From Emiliania huxleyi CCMP1516 (Eukaryota; Haptophyta; Isochrysidales; Noelaerhabdaceae): 45,275 nt of DNA. Below the pieces are notes generated by a model, which ran no database searches, was not told the DNA's origin, and saw nothing but the letters and a program-made list of their open reading frames with translations. The position numbers and the translations under genes are program-made. This document shows positions 32,106 to 42,924 of this stretch, piece by piece. Where the stretch lies: positions 36,814-82,088 of the forward strand of contig NW_005201381.1 in assembly GCF_000372725.1 (NCBI RefSeq). The letters are read 5' to 3'. Every line of letters starts with the position of its first letter. Positions within the stretch are counted from its first letter, which is position 1.

Positions 32106-33060
32106 ATCGCGGCGACGTGCCGGATCGCGTCGCGGTACATGCTCTCGGCGCCTCCGACGACCGCTCCGCCACGACGGGGGGGGTGTGTGTTTGTGCTGTC
32201 GGTGGAGAGGTGTATGCTACGAGTGGAGGGGCGCAGGCGCTCACGAGCAGCGTCGATGCACCTGCGAGGGAAGGATCGGGGGAAGATATCCCGGGTAATC
32301 TCCCTCGCTGATTGCAAGAGTGCTCTCTCTGATTGCAGCACTCGCCGGGCCATCAAGAGTGCTCTCTCTGCTCGAGAGCGTCTTCGGAAGAGAAAGGGGG
32401 GCTCGGGGGGAAGGGGGGTCAAGAGGGCCGCACCTACTCACAGCGGACGCAGCTTGAGGCCCAGCACGCAAGAGGCCGCGGCGATCCCCTTCGCCCACGT
32501 TGTTTTGGATCTGCGAGCGCGCGGGCGACGGCTCGCGAGCGTCAGAGCCAAAATGGGATGCGCATGGTGCGGGCTCGTGCGCGGCAAGGGTAGGGAAGGG
32601 GCCGCAGTGGGCGCGTCTCGCGGCTCCACGATGGCAACGGCCGCAGCAGCGAGCGAAACCGGTGCGAGCGTCGTATGGCGGGAGCGGTGCGGGAGCGGCG
32701 GGTTTGCGAGCAGCAGGCGTCGCGGGGGTACTGGGCGTGCAGCTCGCGGCGCCCATTGGTGGCGTGGTGCGGCGGGGCGAGCGCGAGAGGGAGCGGAAAA
32801 ACCTGGACTCACGAACACAAAAACCTGAGCGCGAGGGGGGTTGAGTGCAGCTCCACCGACGGAGCTCTCACACGGCTCGATCTCGGTACTACTCTCTCGA
32901 GGTCTCGCTGATCTTTTCCATCAACCCCCCGACGGCGAAGGGGCAGGGGCAGCAGCATTCCTGAGATTGCGTGTCGTCGATGTTTGTGTTTCGGTCACGG
33001 ACCTAAGTGCCTCGCCTTCCTCGCAGGAGTAGCATAGGCGGCTCCGGTGGCCTCTCGAGG
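32106..33060. other. possible 5' exons of a minus-strand gene
   Basis: On the minus strand, 32150-32100 reads AESMYRDAIRHVAAMMI into the seventh tandem unit. 32511-32440 has an acceptor, the segment SKTTWAKGIAAASCVLGLKL and a good donor (CCGCT then GTGAGTAG). Between them a repeated AGAGAGCACTCTTG motif occurs twice (about 32318-32375). These could be exons upstream of the giant gene, but they cannot be joined with confidence. 32841-33060 shows nothing recognisable. Confidence 0.35.
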
Positions 33061-33829
33061 TTCTCGAGGTGGATATCCTTTGGCCGCGTTGGGTAGCGAG
33101 GATTGGTGTAACCCGAGCCACGGAGGCGTGTTTTCTGGCGGCCGACCGTCAGTGCACGGAGTTGCCACTTCTCCGACTGCCCCGGTTAGTTCCCGAGGTC
33201 GTCGGGTGTGACCCCTTCGTCCCCCGAGACCTAGCGCGGGTGGGTTGGAGGGGGCTCGCCCCGTTCCTCCCCATCGGGCCGCATGAGCGGCCACGCCTCG
33301 CAGATTCGTTTTTCGCGCCTGGGTCAGGCGCGCGGGGCATCCCCCGGGTCGCTCGACCAGCGATCCGAAGAGTGGCCACTATGCGAGGGACAGAGCGGGG
33401 CCCTCGGGGTACGCCTCCGTCCGGCCCCCTCCGAGGGGGGAAGGGAATTGCGGGGTCCCCACGGGCGCCTCAGTTCGGCCCTCCCGAGGGGGGGGAGGGG
33501 AGCAAGGGGGTGGGGGGATCGGGGCGGTGGGGAGGGGTCTCGGTTTCATGTGGCTAAAACTTGCCCTTTCGGGGAGGGGCTTCCGTTGGAAGGCGAGCGC
33601 GGTTGCGCGCGCCCTACGTCTTCCCCTCCTCCCTCGAGGCAGCGAGTAGGCAGCGAGTGGAGGACTCGAGCGCCTACAAATATGTCAGTGCGCGAATGGC
33701 GATGGTAGTGGTCGGTCGGGTGGGTAGGAGAGCGGGCGGGCGGGCAGGGCGGACGGGCGGGCGGGGTGGGGGAATCGCGTATCTAGCGTTGGCAGCAGCC
33801 AGCAGTAGCACAGCGGCCAGCCGCAGCAG

Positions 33830-33900
<71 letters not shown>

Positions 33901-34089
33901 CAGCAGCCTCGCCTCCTGCGGTGTCTAATCTTTCAGTCTATCTAGGCGGCCGCGAGGTTAATATACCAAATAATGGTGTCAAAACACCGGGGGTTGGTTG
34001 GCGCGCAGGCGCCTGAGGGGCCTCCGCCAGGCACGCATTCGGCTCGGCGTTGACCCCTCCACACGCTCCGCTAGACACCCTCTCACACG
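33061..34089. other. GC-rich DNA of unknown nature
   Basis: Several overlapping open frames, none with family likeness. 33400-33520 carries repeated GGCCCTC/CGAGGGGGG motifs. 33931-33990 is locally AT-rich. It may be part of a degenerate mobile element, but I see no terminal repeats. Confidence 0.3.
33826..33903. repeat. (CAG)n trinucleotide repeat
   Basis: About 25 CAG units with one AAG interruption near the start. On the plus strand it would code for Ser or Gln; no supported gene contains it. Confidence 0.96.
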
Positions 34090-34689
34090 TCATGAACTCC
34101 TCTGGTCACGCGCGCTCTCTCTGTTTCTCTCGCTATCGATTTGTTTGGCTCCCATCTTGGCCTTCCTCCCTCCTTTCTTCGGCTTCGATTTTGTTCCGCG
34201 CGGCCGCTTTGCTGGTGGGGCACTGCTGCTCGCCTCGTCGCCTTCCGCCATCACGGTCGGCGCCTCGTCGTCGAGCGCCTCCCCTCGCTCGCGCCGCCCG
34301 AGGACCGTCTCGCCTCCTGGAGCACTGCTGCTCGCCTCGCCTCCTGCCGCCGTCGCGGCTGCCGGGCTGATCGTGTTGGACCCCGTCTCCGCCTCGTCGA
34401 CGGCGTCGCAAATGCTCATCTCGTCCTCGTCGTCGCCGACTGGGTCGCATCGTGGGCTGTCGCCAGCGGTTGGGAGGTCCGCCTCACCCTCGAGCTGCCT
34501 CTCCATTTCTAAGTCGTCGCTGGTCGGCGCTGCCTCTTCGTCTGCTCGTAGCGCCTCCTCTCTTGCACTCGTCCGTTTCCGCTTTCTCCTCTGCTGGCGC
34601 CCGAGGTCATCTGTTCGGTCGCTCGCCCCTACCCCCTCCTCGCCCCCTCCGCTCTCTCGCCGCTCCCGCTCCTCGCTGGCCTCCAGGCG
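34090..34689 (-). CDS. charged protein of unknown function
   Basis: The minus-strand frame is open from just after a TAA near 34690 down to 34090. It has an early ATG at 34506, and coding-like sequence upstream of that as well (RLEASEERERRESGGGEEGV, RQQRRKRKRTSAREEALRAD). The 34506-34090 part is acidic (DPVGDDEDEMSICDAVDEAE), then Ala/Ser-rich, then strongly basic (PAKRPRGTKSKPKKGGRKAK), like a nuclear-localisation segment. No domain is recognised. Its composition resembles the unknown region at 9943-10591. It could be a nuclear protein or a gag-like remnant of a retroelement. Confidence 0.4.
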   Translation of the reverse strand, partial: RLEASEERERRESGGGEEGVGASDRTDDLGRQQRRKRKRTSAREEALRADEEAAPTSDDLEMERQLEGEADLPTAGDSPRCDPVGDDEDEMSICDAVDEAETGSNTISPAAATAAGGEASSSAPGGETVLGRRERGEALDDEAPTVMAEGDEASSSAPPAKRPRGTKSKPKKGGRKAKMGAKQIDSERNRESARDQRSS

Positions 34690-35796
34690 TAGATCTTAGC
34701 TAACGAAACACACGCTAGCTAAGGACAGGGTCGGACTGTGTGCTAGTCCGAGACCTACGGCCCCAGGGAAGAGAACCCTGGTGCACCTGTTCGCGGGGTT
34801 CCGCCCCACTAAGCAGGGCAACCTCTCTCGAGGCGGCTAGACTCTATCTCAAGCTCTCGCCCACCCGTGTCGAGTCGTTACACGTCCCCACGTCTCGTGC
34901 TAGCCGAGCCACCCGGCCGAGCCCAAGGCTATCCATTCGAGACGGACCTGCCCCGAGACGGCTTCGGTGGACGGCCGTGCACCGCGGGGTTCGCTCGGTA
35001 TGGCCCCGATCCCCCGCCCCTCTGGGGAGAGGTGCCTGCAAGCAGGCTGGCGGGCTCTCGTGTCCTAGGGCTTCTACCGAATTTCCGGATGTCGCCTCGC
35101 CTGGGGCACCGACTCTCTGCCCCGCGCGCCGCCAGCCGCTCCCGCCGGCCTCGCCGACCAGCCGCTCAAGGCGGCCCCGTCGGGCGGCTACGCGGTGCGG
35201 CCCCGCGGCGCAGGCATGCAGAGCGGTGGGAGGTATCCCCCAGACAGACTTGCAGCGTCCCCCCCGGTGGCCTTGTTATGAGAAGAAAATACGTCCTATG
35301 GCGCTATGCGCTGGTCTGTGAGAGGTTGAGGTGCGAGCCCTGGAGGCCCTGGGGATGGGGGGAGACTACCCGCGGGCCTAGAAGGCCCGCGCGCAGGGGG
35401 GTGGGGCATTGAGACCGGTCATGAATGAGTGCGCGACACGCATGTTGTTGCGAGCAGCGTTGTTGATGTTCTGCGCGTCGCCACAGACGGCGGCGCGCGA
35501 GAGCTGTTGCGAGTGGTGCTGGCGACGAAGCCCCGGGCGCTGCCGGAGGCTGTGCCGTAGTCGGTGCGGTCGACGGCGCTCGGGCTGCCGACCTCTCACA
35601 CTGATGCTGTCGCGCGTGCGGGGCTCGGGGGGGAGGGCTAGGGGGAGGGGGGGGGGGAGGGGGGGGGGGGGGGGGAACTTAAAAGAGGAACCAACCTTTT
35701 CCCAGGACCCCTTTTGGGGCCCCCCCCCCAGGGGGGGGGGTACCTTTTGTGAAACTGAAACGCGGAACGCGATCTGTCTCGCGTTCCTCAACGCTT
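34690..35796. other. no recognised gene; hairpins and G-runs
   Basis: 34684-34760 contains short inverted repeats (TAGCTA...TAGCTA; GGTCGGACT...AGTCCGAGACC). 35371-35391 is a perfect 9-bp stem (CGCGGGCCT/AGGCCCGCG) with a 3-base loop. 35640-35745 is dominated by long G-runs. Plus-strand frames here have no family likeness. Confidence 0.45.
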
Positions 35797-35881
35797 GCGA
35801 TTCAGCTGTCGCGCCGCTGGATGATCTTGCTCAGCTCGCCGAGCTCGACCTGAACGGTCAGCGGCGCGACCGCTGAATCGC
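35764..35881. repeat. two adjacent strong hairpins
   Basis: 35764-35772 and 35779-35787 are perfect 9-bp arms (GGAACGCGA/TCGCGTTCC) with a 6-nt loop. 35797-35819 and 35859-35881 are 23-nt inverted arms with a single mismatch, separated by 39 bases. They lie about 165 bases upstream of the next gene's start codon. Confidence 0.9.
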
Positions 35882-36045
35882 AGCCGTTCGTGCTACACGC
35901 ATGCTTCGTTACGTTTTCACATTACTTCCCCCCCCTCCCTACCACCCCGCCGGGCCATCGCGATCACTGATTTTTTGGATTTTTTGTCTTTTCACTTCGG
36001 CCGCCGCGCAGCACCTCCTCGCGCCCTCGGCCCCGGGCCTGGTCG

Positions 36046-37080
36046 ATGGACAAGCTCAGAGCTGCGGCAGCGAAGGCGGCGGAGGAAGCCAAGGCGGCAG
36101 GCGCACAGCATGCGGAGAAGGCCGAGGCGGAGCTCAGAGCTGCGGCAGAGAAGGCCAAGGCGGCAGGCGCACAGGCGGCGGAGACGGCCGAGGCGGAGCT
36201 CAGAGCTGCGGCCGAGAAGGCCAAGACGGCAGGCGTGCAAGCGGCGGAAAGGGCGCAGGCGGCGGGCGTTCAGATCTCGGCGAAGGCCCAAGCCGAGCTT
36301 GCCCAGGCGGCAGAAAGGGCCAAGGCGGCGGGCGCCGAGGCGGCAAGCAGTGCGCTGGAGAAGGCGGCCACCGCGAGCAAGCCGCACCTTGACCGGGCGG
36401 CGGCGGCGAGCTCTGAGGCGCTCGGCGAGGCCGCCGACTTGGCTGCATCGGCGAGCAAGCTGGCGGCCGAGCGAGCGGCGACGGCCGGCACGCACGCGGC
36501 CGCAGCCAGCAAGCTTGCGGCTGGTGCCGCGGCGGAGCAGGTCAAGAAGGCGAGCGGCGCGGCTCTCGAGCAGGCGTCGGCCCGGCGCACGGGGGCTGTG
36601 CCTTCCAGCACATGCCTTCCAGGACGTGCATGTGCAGGACATGCACGGGGCATGCCTACAGGCGTCAGCCAGGAGCACCGCCTACCTGCGGCGGCTGCGC
36701 AACCAGGCGCTGAAAGAGGCCCGGCTCCCCAATCACCTCTCTCCTCACAGCAATGGATGGACAGGTGGGGAAGAGTCTGAACGCGGTATGGGTGGCACGC
36801 TAGCGACAGAGAGACAGCCACACTGGAGCGACACACAAGACCCACAAACCAGACACTCGGCCAGCTGGGCTGCCAGGTGTTGGGTGCGATCTTCGCGGGA
36901 CTCGCCGTCTACTCCTTCGCCTCCAGCGCGCCACGGCAGATCAAGGAGTACCTGCTGGAGAGGGAGAAACTCAAGGGCGGCGGTCACTCGGGTGTCGACA
37001 CGCCGCGCCCGGGCGGGAACGAGAGCAACCCGCCGGCGGACGAGGCGGGAGGCAAGCCGTGGTGGCAGGTGTGGCGGTGA
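36046..37080 (+). CDS. Ala-rich helical-repeat protein with a C-terminal hydrophobic segment
   Basis: Exon 1 (36046-36573) encodes about 176 residues of Lys/Glu/Ala-rich repeats such as AEAELRAAAEKAKAAGAQAA, with the 11-mer-like periodicity of LEA or apolipoprotein-type amphipathic helices. Exon 2 starts at 36662 (ASARSTAYLRRLRNQALKE) and probably ends at 36718. Exon 3 (36877-37080) has a hydrophobic helix (VLGAIFAGLAVYSFASSAP) followed by RQIKEYLLEREKLKGG and a Trp-rich end, KPWWQVWR. Intron 1 begins GCGTCGGCC and the next exon begins GCGTCAGCC, so the donor is GC. The exon 2-3 junction is uncertain. It may be a membrane-anchored coiled protein; no function can be assigned. Confidence 0.6.
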
Positions 37081-37306
37081 GCGGGGTGTGAGAGCATACG
37101 TCGCGACTGTAATTTGTGTAAGAGATGAGAAACAAGAAATCACGGGGAAGGGGCCACGGTCGCACAAGGGATACCTGATCTAACCCCGTATCGCCCCCCA
37201 CGTGCCCACCTGCCAACAGCCAACACCCCTCCCCGTTTCTCGGCCGGTCGTCCCCACTGACGTCGCTCTCCTCTCTCACTGTGTGGTACAGCACGTGTCT
37301 CTCGCC

Positions 37307-38263
37307 TCAGACCCCGAGGGGCCCCGCCGCGCCCACTTGCTCGTGCACCTCGCCGCTCGGCAGGATGACCTTGAGCGAGCCGTCCGCAAAGACAATCTCC
37401 TTGAGGCCGTCAGCAAAGTGGCGCTCCACCTGGCCGTTCGGGAAGTGGTAGAGCTGCGTGCCGTCGGGCTCCGAGACCTAGCGCATGGATGCAGGCGAGG
37501 GAGGGGGTGGGGGACGGCCTCTCGAGCCCCTCCTCACGTCAACCCACCGAGCAGCTGCCTGCCGTCGAATACGGTCGCCTCCTCGAGTGCCAGCTGGAGT
37601 GCGAGAGGCAGCTAAGTCCCGCATCTAGGGCTGCCGAGACGTGCGTGGTCTCTGCCTCTGCGTGGTAGTAGACGACGCGCCGCGAAGTCGCCGTCTGCTT
37701 GACGTCGCCGTTGCAAAAGAAGACCGTCTGCAGCCCGCTCGGCAGCACGTCCTTGCGCGTGCCCGTCGCGTACAGCACCTCGCACCGGCCGGAGCGGTAG
37801 AGCCTCTCCACCTTGCCGGCGGCCAACCTCGGGTCATCTCGGTGTCATCTCGGGTGCTCTCGGTTCATCTCGGTGTCATCTCGGGTCATCTCGGGTCATC
37901 TCGGGTCATCTCGGGGCATCTCGGGGCATCTCGGGGCATCTTGGGTGCTCTCGGAGAATCTCGCGTGCTCTCCACCTTCCCGTCGGCATGCGAGTCCTCC
38001 TGCACCGGCCGCCCCTCCTCCACAGGCAGCGGCTCGAAATACGGGTTCGCAGACAGGACCGCACACCCGTGATCGCGGCTCATCCCGTGCAGCCGCTCGG
38101 CGGTGGCCGCCGCCGCCGCCTCGGCCGCCGCCTCGGCCGCCGCCTCGGCCGCCGCCGCCGCCTCGGCCTCTGCCCTCGCCTCCGCTGCCGCCTCCGCCTC
38201 CGCTGCCTCCGCCTCCGCCGCCTCCGCCTCCGCCGCCTCCTCCTCCGCCGCCGCCTCCTCCTC

Positions 38264-38308
<45 letters not shown>

Positions 38309-41300
38309 CGCCTCCTCGTCCTCCTCCTCCTCCTCGTCCTCCGACCGGAGGTACCTAATCTCGGGTCATCTCGGGTCGTCTCGGGCAATCTCGCCCTCCT
38401 CGTCCGACCGGAGGCGGCACTCGGACGCGTCGTACGCCGCCGTGATGCCGACGCCGCCGCCAAGTCTGCCGCGACCGTACTCACCGCTGCCGCGACCGCA
38501 CTCGCCGCTGCCGCGACTGTGCTCGCCGCTGCCGCGACCGTGCTCGCCGCTGCCGCGACCGTGCTCGCCCGAGACGAGGCGCGACGGGTGCCTGTGCGTC
38601 AAAGTGAGGCATGGCCCCCTCCCCCCCCTCCCCCGCAGGGATGCCCCCCCCCCCCCCAAATGGGCGGGAAGACGGTCTCGCGCAGTGCACCCGCGGACCG
38701 CGTGAATACGCGGGCTTCGAACACGGCGGCGCAGCATCTAGGGAAAGGCACCCGCCCGCCCCGCCCGCAGCGCCCGCACACGACGCGTCGACGATGCGCC
38801 GCGCGGAAACGTATGTATATGTACATCGCTCCGGCGGGGGCTTGCGCGCGGCGTCGCGAGGCTGCGCCGCGGCAGGGGGGGCAGCGGCGGTCGCTGCAGC
38901 GAGGCGCGCCCCGCCGCCGCCGCCGGAGCCCAAGCAGGCGCGGCGGCCGATCGCCTGGGAGAGGAGCTCAGAGGAGGCTCAGAGGAGGCTCGGAGACGGG
39001 TCGTCGGGGCGCGGCGGCCACTTGCCTGCGATGCAACGACGCCGCCACCGCCGCCGCCGGCCGTCCCTCGGCGAGGGGGCGCGGGCGCCTAATCTCGGGT
39101 GATCTCGCGTGATCTCGGGGCCATCTCGGATGCCCCCCGGCGGTGGACGCGAGCCGCCGGCGCGGGCGGCGCGGGCGGCCCTGCCGGCACCCACGTCTGG
39201 CTCGGACCGGGCAGCCAGGCGGTGCCGAGGCGGGCTCGCTCGAGGATACGCACCTAAGACGAGGTGAGGTAAGGCCAGGCTTCTCCACACACACACACAC
39301 ACGCGCGCGCGCGCGGGTGGCGGGGCACGGGTGGCCAGGCAGACCTCGCGGCTCCGCGTCTAAAGACAGGAGCCGGCGCGGCGTTCAACGGTGCAGGGCC
39401 CAGAGCGCGTGGGAGGCGCACACCTCTTCCTTAAGCTCGCCAACCTCCGCCTGGGAGGACGCCACCTGCCTGTGCAGCCGCTCGGCCGCGAGGCGCCAGC
39501 GAGATTCCTTTGCCTTGCCGTCGGCTCGCGCGGCCTCGAGCTCCCTGCGCAGCGCCTCCACCTCCTCTCGCTCCTTGCGATCGGGCACCTGGGGGCGGTG
39601 GGGGCGGTGGGGCGGTGGGGGCGGTGGGGGCAGCGGAGGCGGTGGGGGCGGCGGTGGGGGCAGCGAGGGCGGTGGGGGCGGTGGGGCGGCGGCGGCGGCG
39701 GCGGCGGCGGCGAGGGGCGGCGGCGGCTGTGGGAGTGGGAGTGGCGAGGATGGTGGGCGGGCGGAGCTCTTCAGAGGGCTCTCTACCGAGTCGGCACCTT
39801 GAGCAGCGCCTTTGCCTCGGGTAATCTCGGGTAATATCGGGTAATATCGGGTAATCTCTGGTAATCTCGGGTAATCTCGGCACCTTGAGCAGCGCCTTTG
39901 CCTGCCGCTCGAGGACCCTCCTCTCGCGCACGAGCCGCGCCGTCTCGCGCGCCTTGTCCGAGTCACGAACTAATCAGTCGATTGATGAATGAGTTCCCTC
40001 AGTCAAGCCGCGCCGTCTCGCGCGCCTTGTACGCCTCGAAGGCAGCCACCTGAGGGGAGGCGAGGTGCACGTCGCCTCCTCCTCTCACTCTAAGAGGTGG
40101 TGGGGCAAGGGCCAGGCAGTCCCTCGCGACTCCACAGCATTGAAAGTGCAAGGCCCAATGCGCGTGGGTGAGCGATGTGTGCGCGCGCGCGTGTGTGTGG
40201 TGATGTGTGTCTGAGTCTGTGTGCGGCCACCTCCTCCGCCTGCCGCTGCTGCTCCGCCCGCAGCGAAGCGGACCCTGACTGCTGCGCGAGCCGCAGCGCT
40301 GCCTGCAGCTCCGCAACCCTCGTCCGAAGCGCCGCAGCCTGTGGACATCTCTCCGACAGCTTATGGACGCGTCATGGACACGTCCAACCCTCGCCTCCGA
40401 GCGCCGCTGCCTCCGCCCCGGCCGCCTGTGCCGCCGCCCGAGCCTCCTCTGCCTCCCGCGCCGCCGCGGCGTCCTCAGCGGCGTGGCTGTCGCCGCCCTC
40501 CGGCGGTTGGGCGCGAGCGGGCGGCGAGGAGCAGGAGGGCACGCTGGAGAAGGGCACGTGCCTCCCCCCCCCCCCTCCTCCAGAGCCGCCTCCGAGCTTA
40601 CCCGCGCCAAACAGCGCCGCCACGAGGGTCGACTGGGGCGGCGGCCCGGCGTCCTTGGTCGTCGCGCCCTGCAGCGGGAACGGCAAACTCTCTCTCTGTC
40701 TCTCTCTTCCTATCGCGGCAGCCGAGAGGCGGCGGCCGGCACAGCATGGAGGTACGAGGGTGTGTGAGACCGAGCCCGCTGACAGAGGGCCTTGCTTGTG
40801 TGCGCGCGTGTGTGCCGCTCCGCTGTGGCGGTCTCTCGCCCCGCAACGCCCGTCCACCGTCCTGGCGCGTGTGGTGTCTGTCTTCTACAAGTGTCTGTCT
40901 TTTGCCACGCAAGCCGCGCCTGCTGCTCGAGCGATGGCGGCGGCGGCGAGCCCGGATCGCTAGCCGGCGGCCCGGCCGAGGCAGCTCCCCAGCTGGCGAG
41001 CGGGGCGGGAGGCCGTGTCGACCTGGCGGAGGACGGCGAGGAGGAGGCGGCGGTGAGGACAGTGGCGGTGGTGGGGGCAGCGGCGTGAGGACAGCGCGGT
41101 GAGAGCAGCGGGGCGAGGGAGCATGTGGCTTGATCTCGGCTGCATCTCAGCTGGATCTCCGCTCCATCTCGGCAATCTCTCGCCTCAACGGCCGCAGGCG
41201 CGACGGCGAAGGAAGACGGCCTCGCGGGCTCATTGAGAACTCCGCAAACCCGTCGCTGTCGCTGCCGGCTTGGGCGTGGAGGCCGCCCGGGCTGTCGCCG

Positions 41301-41890
41301 GACTCGCCGTCGCCCACGTCGACGTCGCCGCAGCTCTCGCCGCAGCTCTCGCCGCAGCTCTCGCCGCAGTACCCGTGGCCGTGCTCGCGGCTGCTGGAGC
41401 CGCCGCCACCGCCGCCGCCGCAACCGCCGCCTCTCACCTCTGCAGGACGAGTGCCGCTCGGCGCGGGCGGCGGAGGTGGAGGAGGCTCTCCCGATCCCTC
41501 GGCAGGTCCCGCGGTGCACTCGGTCTGCAGAGTCTCCAACACGCGCGCTGAGAGCCGCTCGCCCTGTGCCGACGCAAGCTCCAGCGTTGGCGGCGCAGAG
41601 CCGTCACTGAAGGCGTCGACATCGCGAGCCGGCAGCACCGGCGAAAGCAGAGATGACTCGATCGCCTCAAAGTCGTCCGGCCTCGCCTCTGCCCGCCGGA
41701 CGGGAGAGTTTGGCGGGAAACTGGGCTCTCGATGCCTGCGCCGGGGCTGAGAACCAGGCCTCGCGCCGCCGCCGCCGATCGCCTTCTCTCGAGCGGCTTG
41801 CTTCTCCAGCGAAGCTCGCCGGGCCACGGCCAGCCCGCCCTTGTCGTAGCGCGAGGTGCCCTCGCCACGACGCACAAAGGTGAATGGCAT
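37307..41890 (-). CDS. CENPJ/SAS-4-like centriole protein with TCP10_C domain
   Basis: Start ATG at 41890 (MPFTFVRRGEGTSRYDKGGL). Well-resolved later exons: ending 40231, 40049-40026, 39952-39884, 39588-39424, from 39253, ending 38409, 38354-37976, 37811-37641 and 37477-37307 (TGA). The coiled-coil part reads RVAELQAALRLAQQ, VAAFEAYK, ARETARLVRERRVLERQAKA, then RKEREEVEALRRELEAARAD. An acidic/Ala-rich stretch follows. The C-terminus is the TCP10_C beta-repeat: VERLYRSGRCEVLYATGTRK, TVFFCNGDVKQT, LYHFPNGQVERHFADGLKEI. By family this domain binds STIL-type partners and builds centrioles and basal bodies, consistent with a flagellated cell. Exons between 41.2 and 40.3 kb and between 39.2 and 38.4 kb are only partly resolved. 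Confidence 0.8.
37827..37965. repeat. CCGAGAT-family minisatellite in a CENPJ-like intron
   Basis: About a dozen 10-11 bp units GTCATCTCGG or GCATCTCGGG; in gene sense these read CCCGAGATGAC. They fill intron 37975-37812. Confidence 0.93.
38103..38340. repeat. GCC-rich coding repeat (Ala/Glu tract)
   Basis: Imperfect GCCTCCGCC units. On the minus strand, within exon 38354-37976, they encode Ala and Glu runs ahead of the TCP10_C domain. Confidence 0.88.
38470..38572. repeat. 21-bp tandem repeat
   Basis: Five units of the form CTCGCCGCTGCCGCGACCGT plus one base. In one minus-strand frame they give a repeated GRGSGEH heptapeptide. Whether they are exonic is unclear. Confidence 0.9.
39791..39903. 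repeat. 27-bp direct repeats flanking a minisatellite
   Basis: 39791-39817 and 39877-39903 are identical 27-mers ending in AGCAGCGCCTTTGCCT. Between them lie six GTAATCTCGG/GTAATATCGG units. The right-hand copy spans the exon end at 39884; the left-hand copy is in the intron. Confidence 0.92.
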
Positions 41891-41905
41891 GCAACCGTTG
41901 TAATG

Positions 41906-42147
41906 CCAGGGTTCCGGCTCCTAGCCGGATAGGGGGTCTGCCGCCACTAACTCGCGCCAAAACGCCCTACCTACCTACCTATCCCCAGGCCGCGCAGCGA
42001 AGCGAAAAAAGATTAAAATAGCGGGTACCTACCTATTGCAGGGCCCTTTTGGGCGAAACAAGACCAACCTACCTACCTATCTGGGAGGGGCCAGCCAGTC
42101 AGTGGCAACAGACAGGCCCCCTATCCGGCTAGGAGCCGGAACCCTGG
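41906..42147. mobile_element. 242-bp inverted-repeat element (MITE-like)
   Basis: Perfect 31-bp terminal inverted repeats at 41906-41936 and 42117-42147. Each contains its own small hairpin (CCGGCTCCTAGCCGG). The interior has ACCTACCTACCTAT repeats on both sides and no ORF. No clear target duplication was found. It lies just upstream of the start of the CENPJ-like gene. Confidence 0.8.
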
Positions 42148-42263
42148 GGGGAGGCAAGATTCGAGAAAAAGAATTCTTGACCGCTCACAGCACACAGGAA
42201 AAGAATTCAAATCGCTTGCCTTTCCTTTGCGGAAAACGTATAGAGCTACATACTCGAGTAATA

Positions 42264-42568
42264 CACTTGAGCACTTGAGCACTGGATAGGGTCGATTCCG
42301 CATGGTACGGGACCCCTCGATCGTCTCGCCCTCACTGAGAGTTCTGTGGTCAACGGGCGTTCGACCACACCACCGGCCAAGGCTACGTCAAGTCACAGCG
42401 TGGCCACTACCATGACGGTTGACGGGATCTTCGGCAAACGAAACAAGTTCAACCTGCTTCTCCACGAGACATTCGGCGGTGGCTTCTCGCCGCCAGCAGT
42501 TGCAAAGCTGTTGCAAAGACCATAATGCGGATCGAATCGACCCTATCAAGTGCTCAAGTGCTCAAGTG
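42264..42568. mobile_element. 305-bp inverted-repeat element (MITE-like)
   Basis: Arms 42264-42303 and 42525-42568 pair with a few mismatches and one short indel. Both contain CACTTGAGCACTTGAGCAC(T) next to GATAGGGTCGATTC. No ORF inside; no clear target duplication. Confidence 0.75.
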
Positions 42569-42924
42569 CAAAGATCAACCGCCTTGCGCGCAAGGCTCAA
42601 CGCTCGGGCGTTGACCGCACCGCGTACCCTCCCCACTCCCGCCTCTCATTTGAGAGAGAGATTTTTAAAGACCAACAAGAAATCACGACTTTCACAGTGA
42701 TTTGTGTCACACCACGCGGAACGCATCTCCATCGCTTCGGTGAAGGGGGTGAACCGCGCCATCCTCGATCGCCGTGCAAAGCTCGCTCGCTTCCAAGCTC
42801 TCACGCCGCGCGTAGCAAGGGCCGTTAGGGGCCTAGAGAACACAACCCCCCCTCCCTTTTCTCCCAGTAAGTAAGCTAAAAGTACATACATACATACATA
42901 CACTGAGAGAGAGAGCGAATAAAA

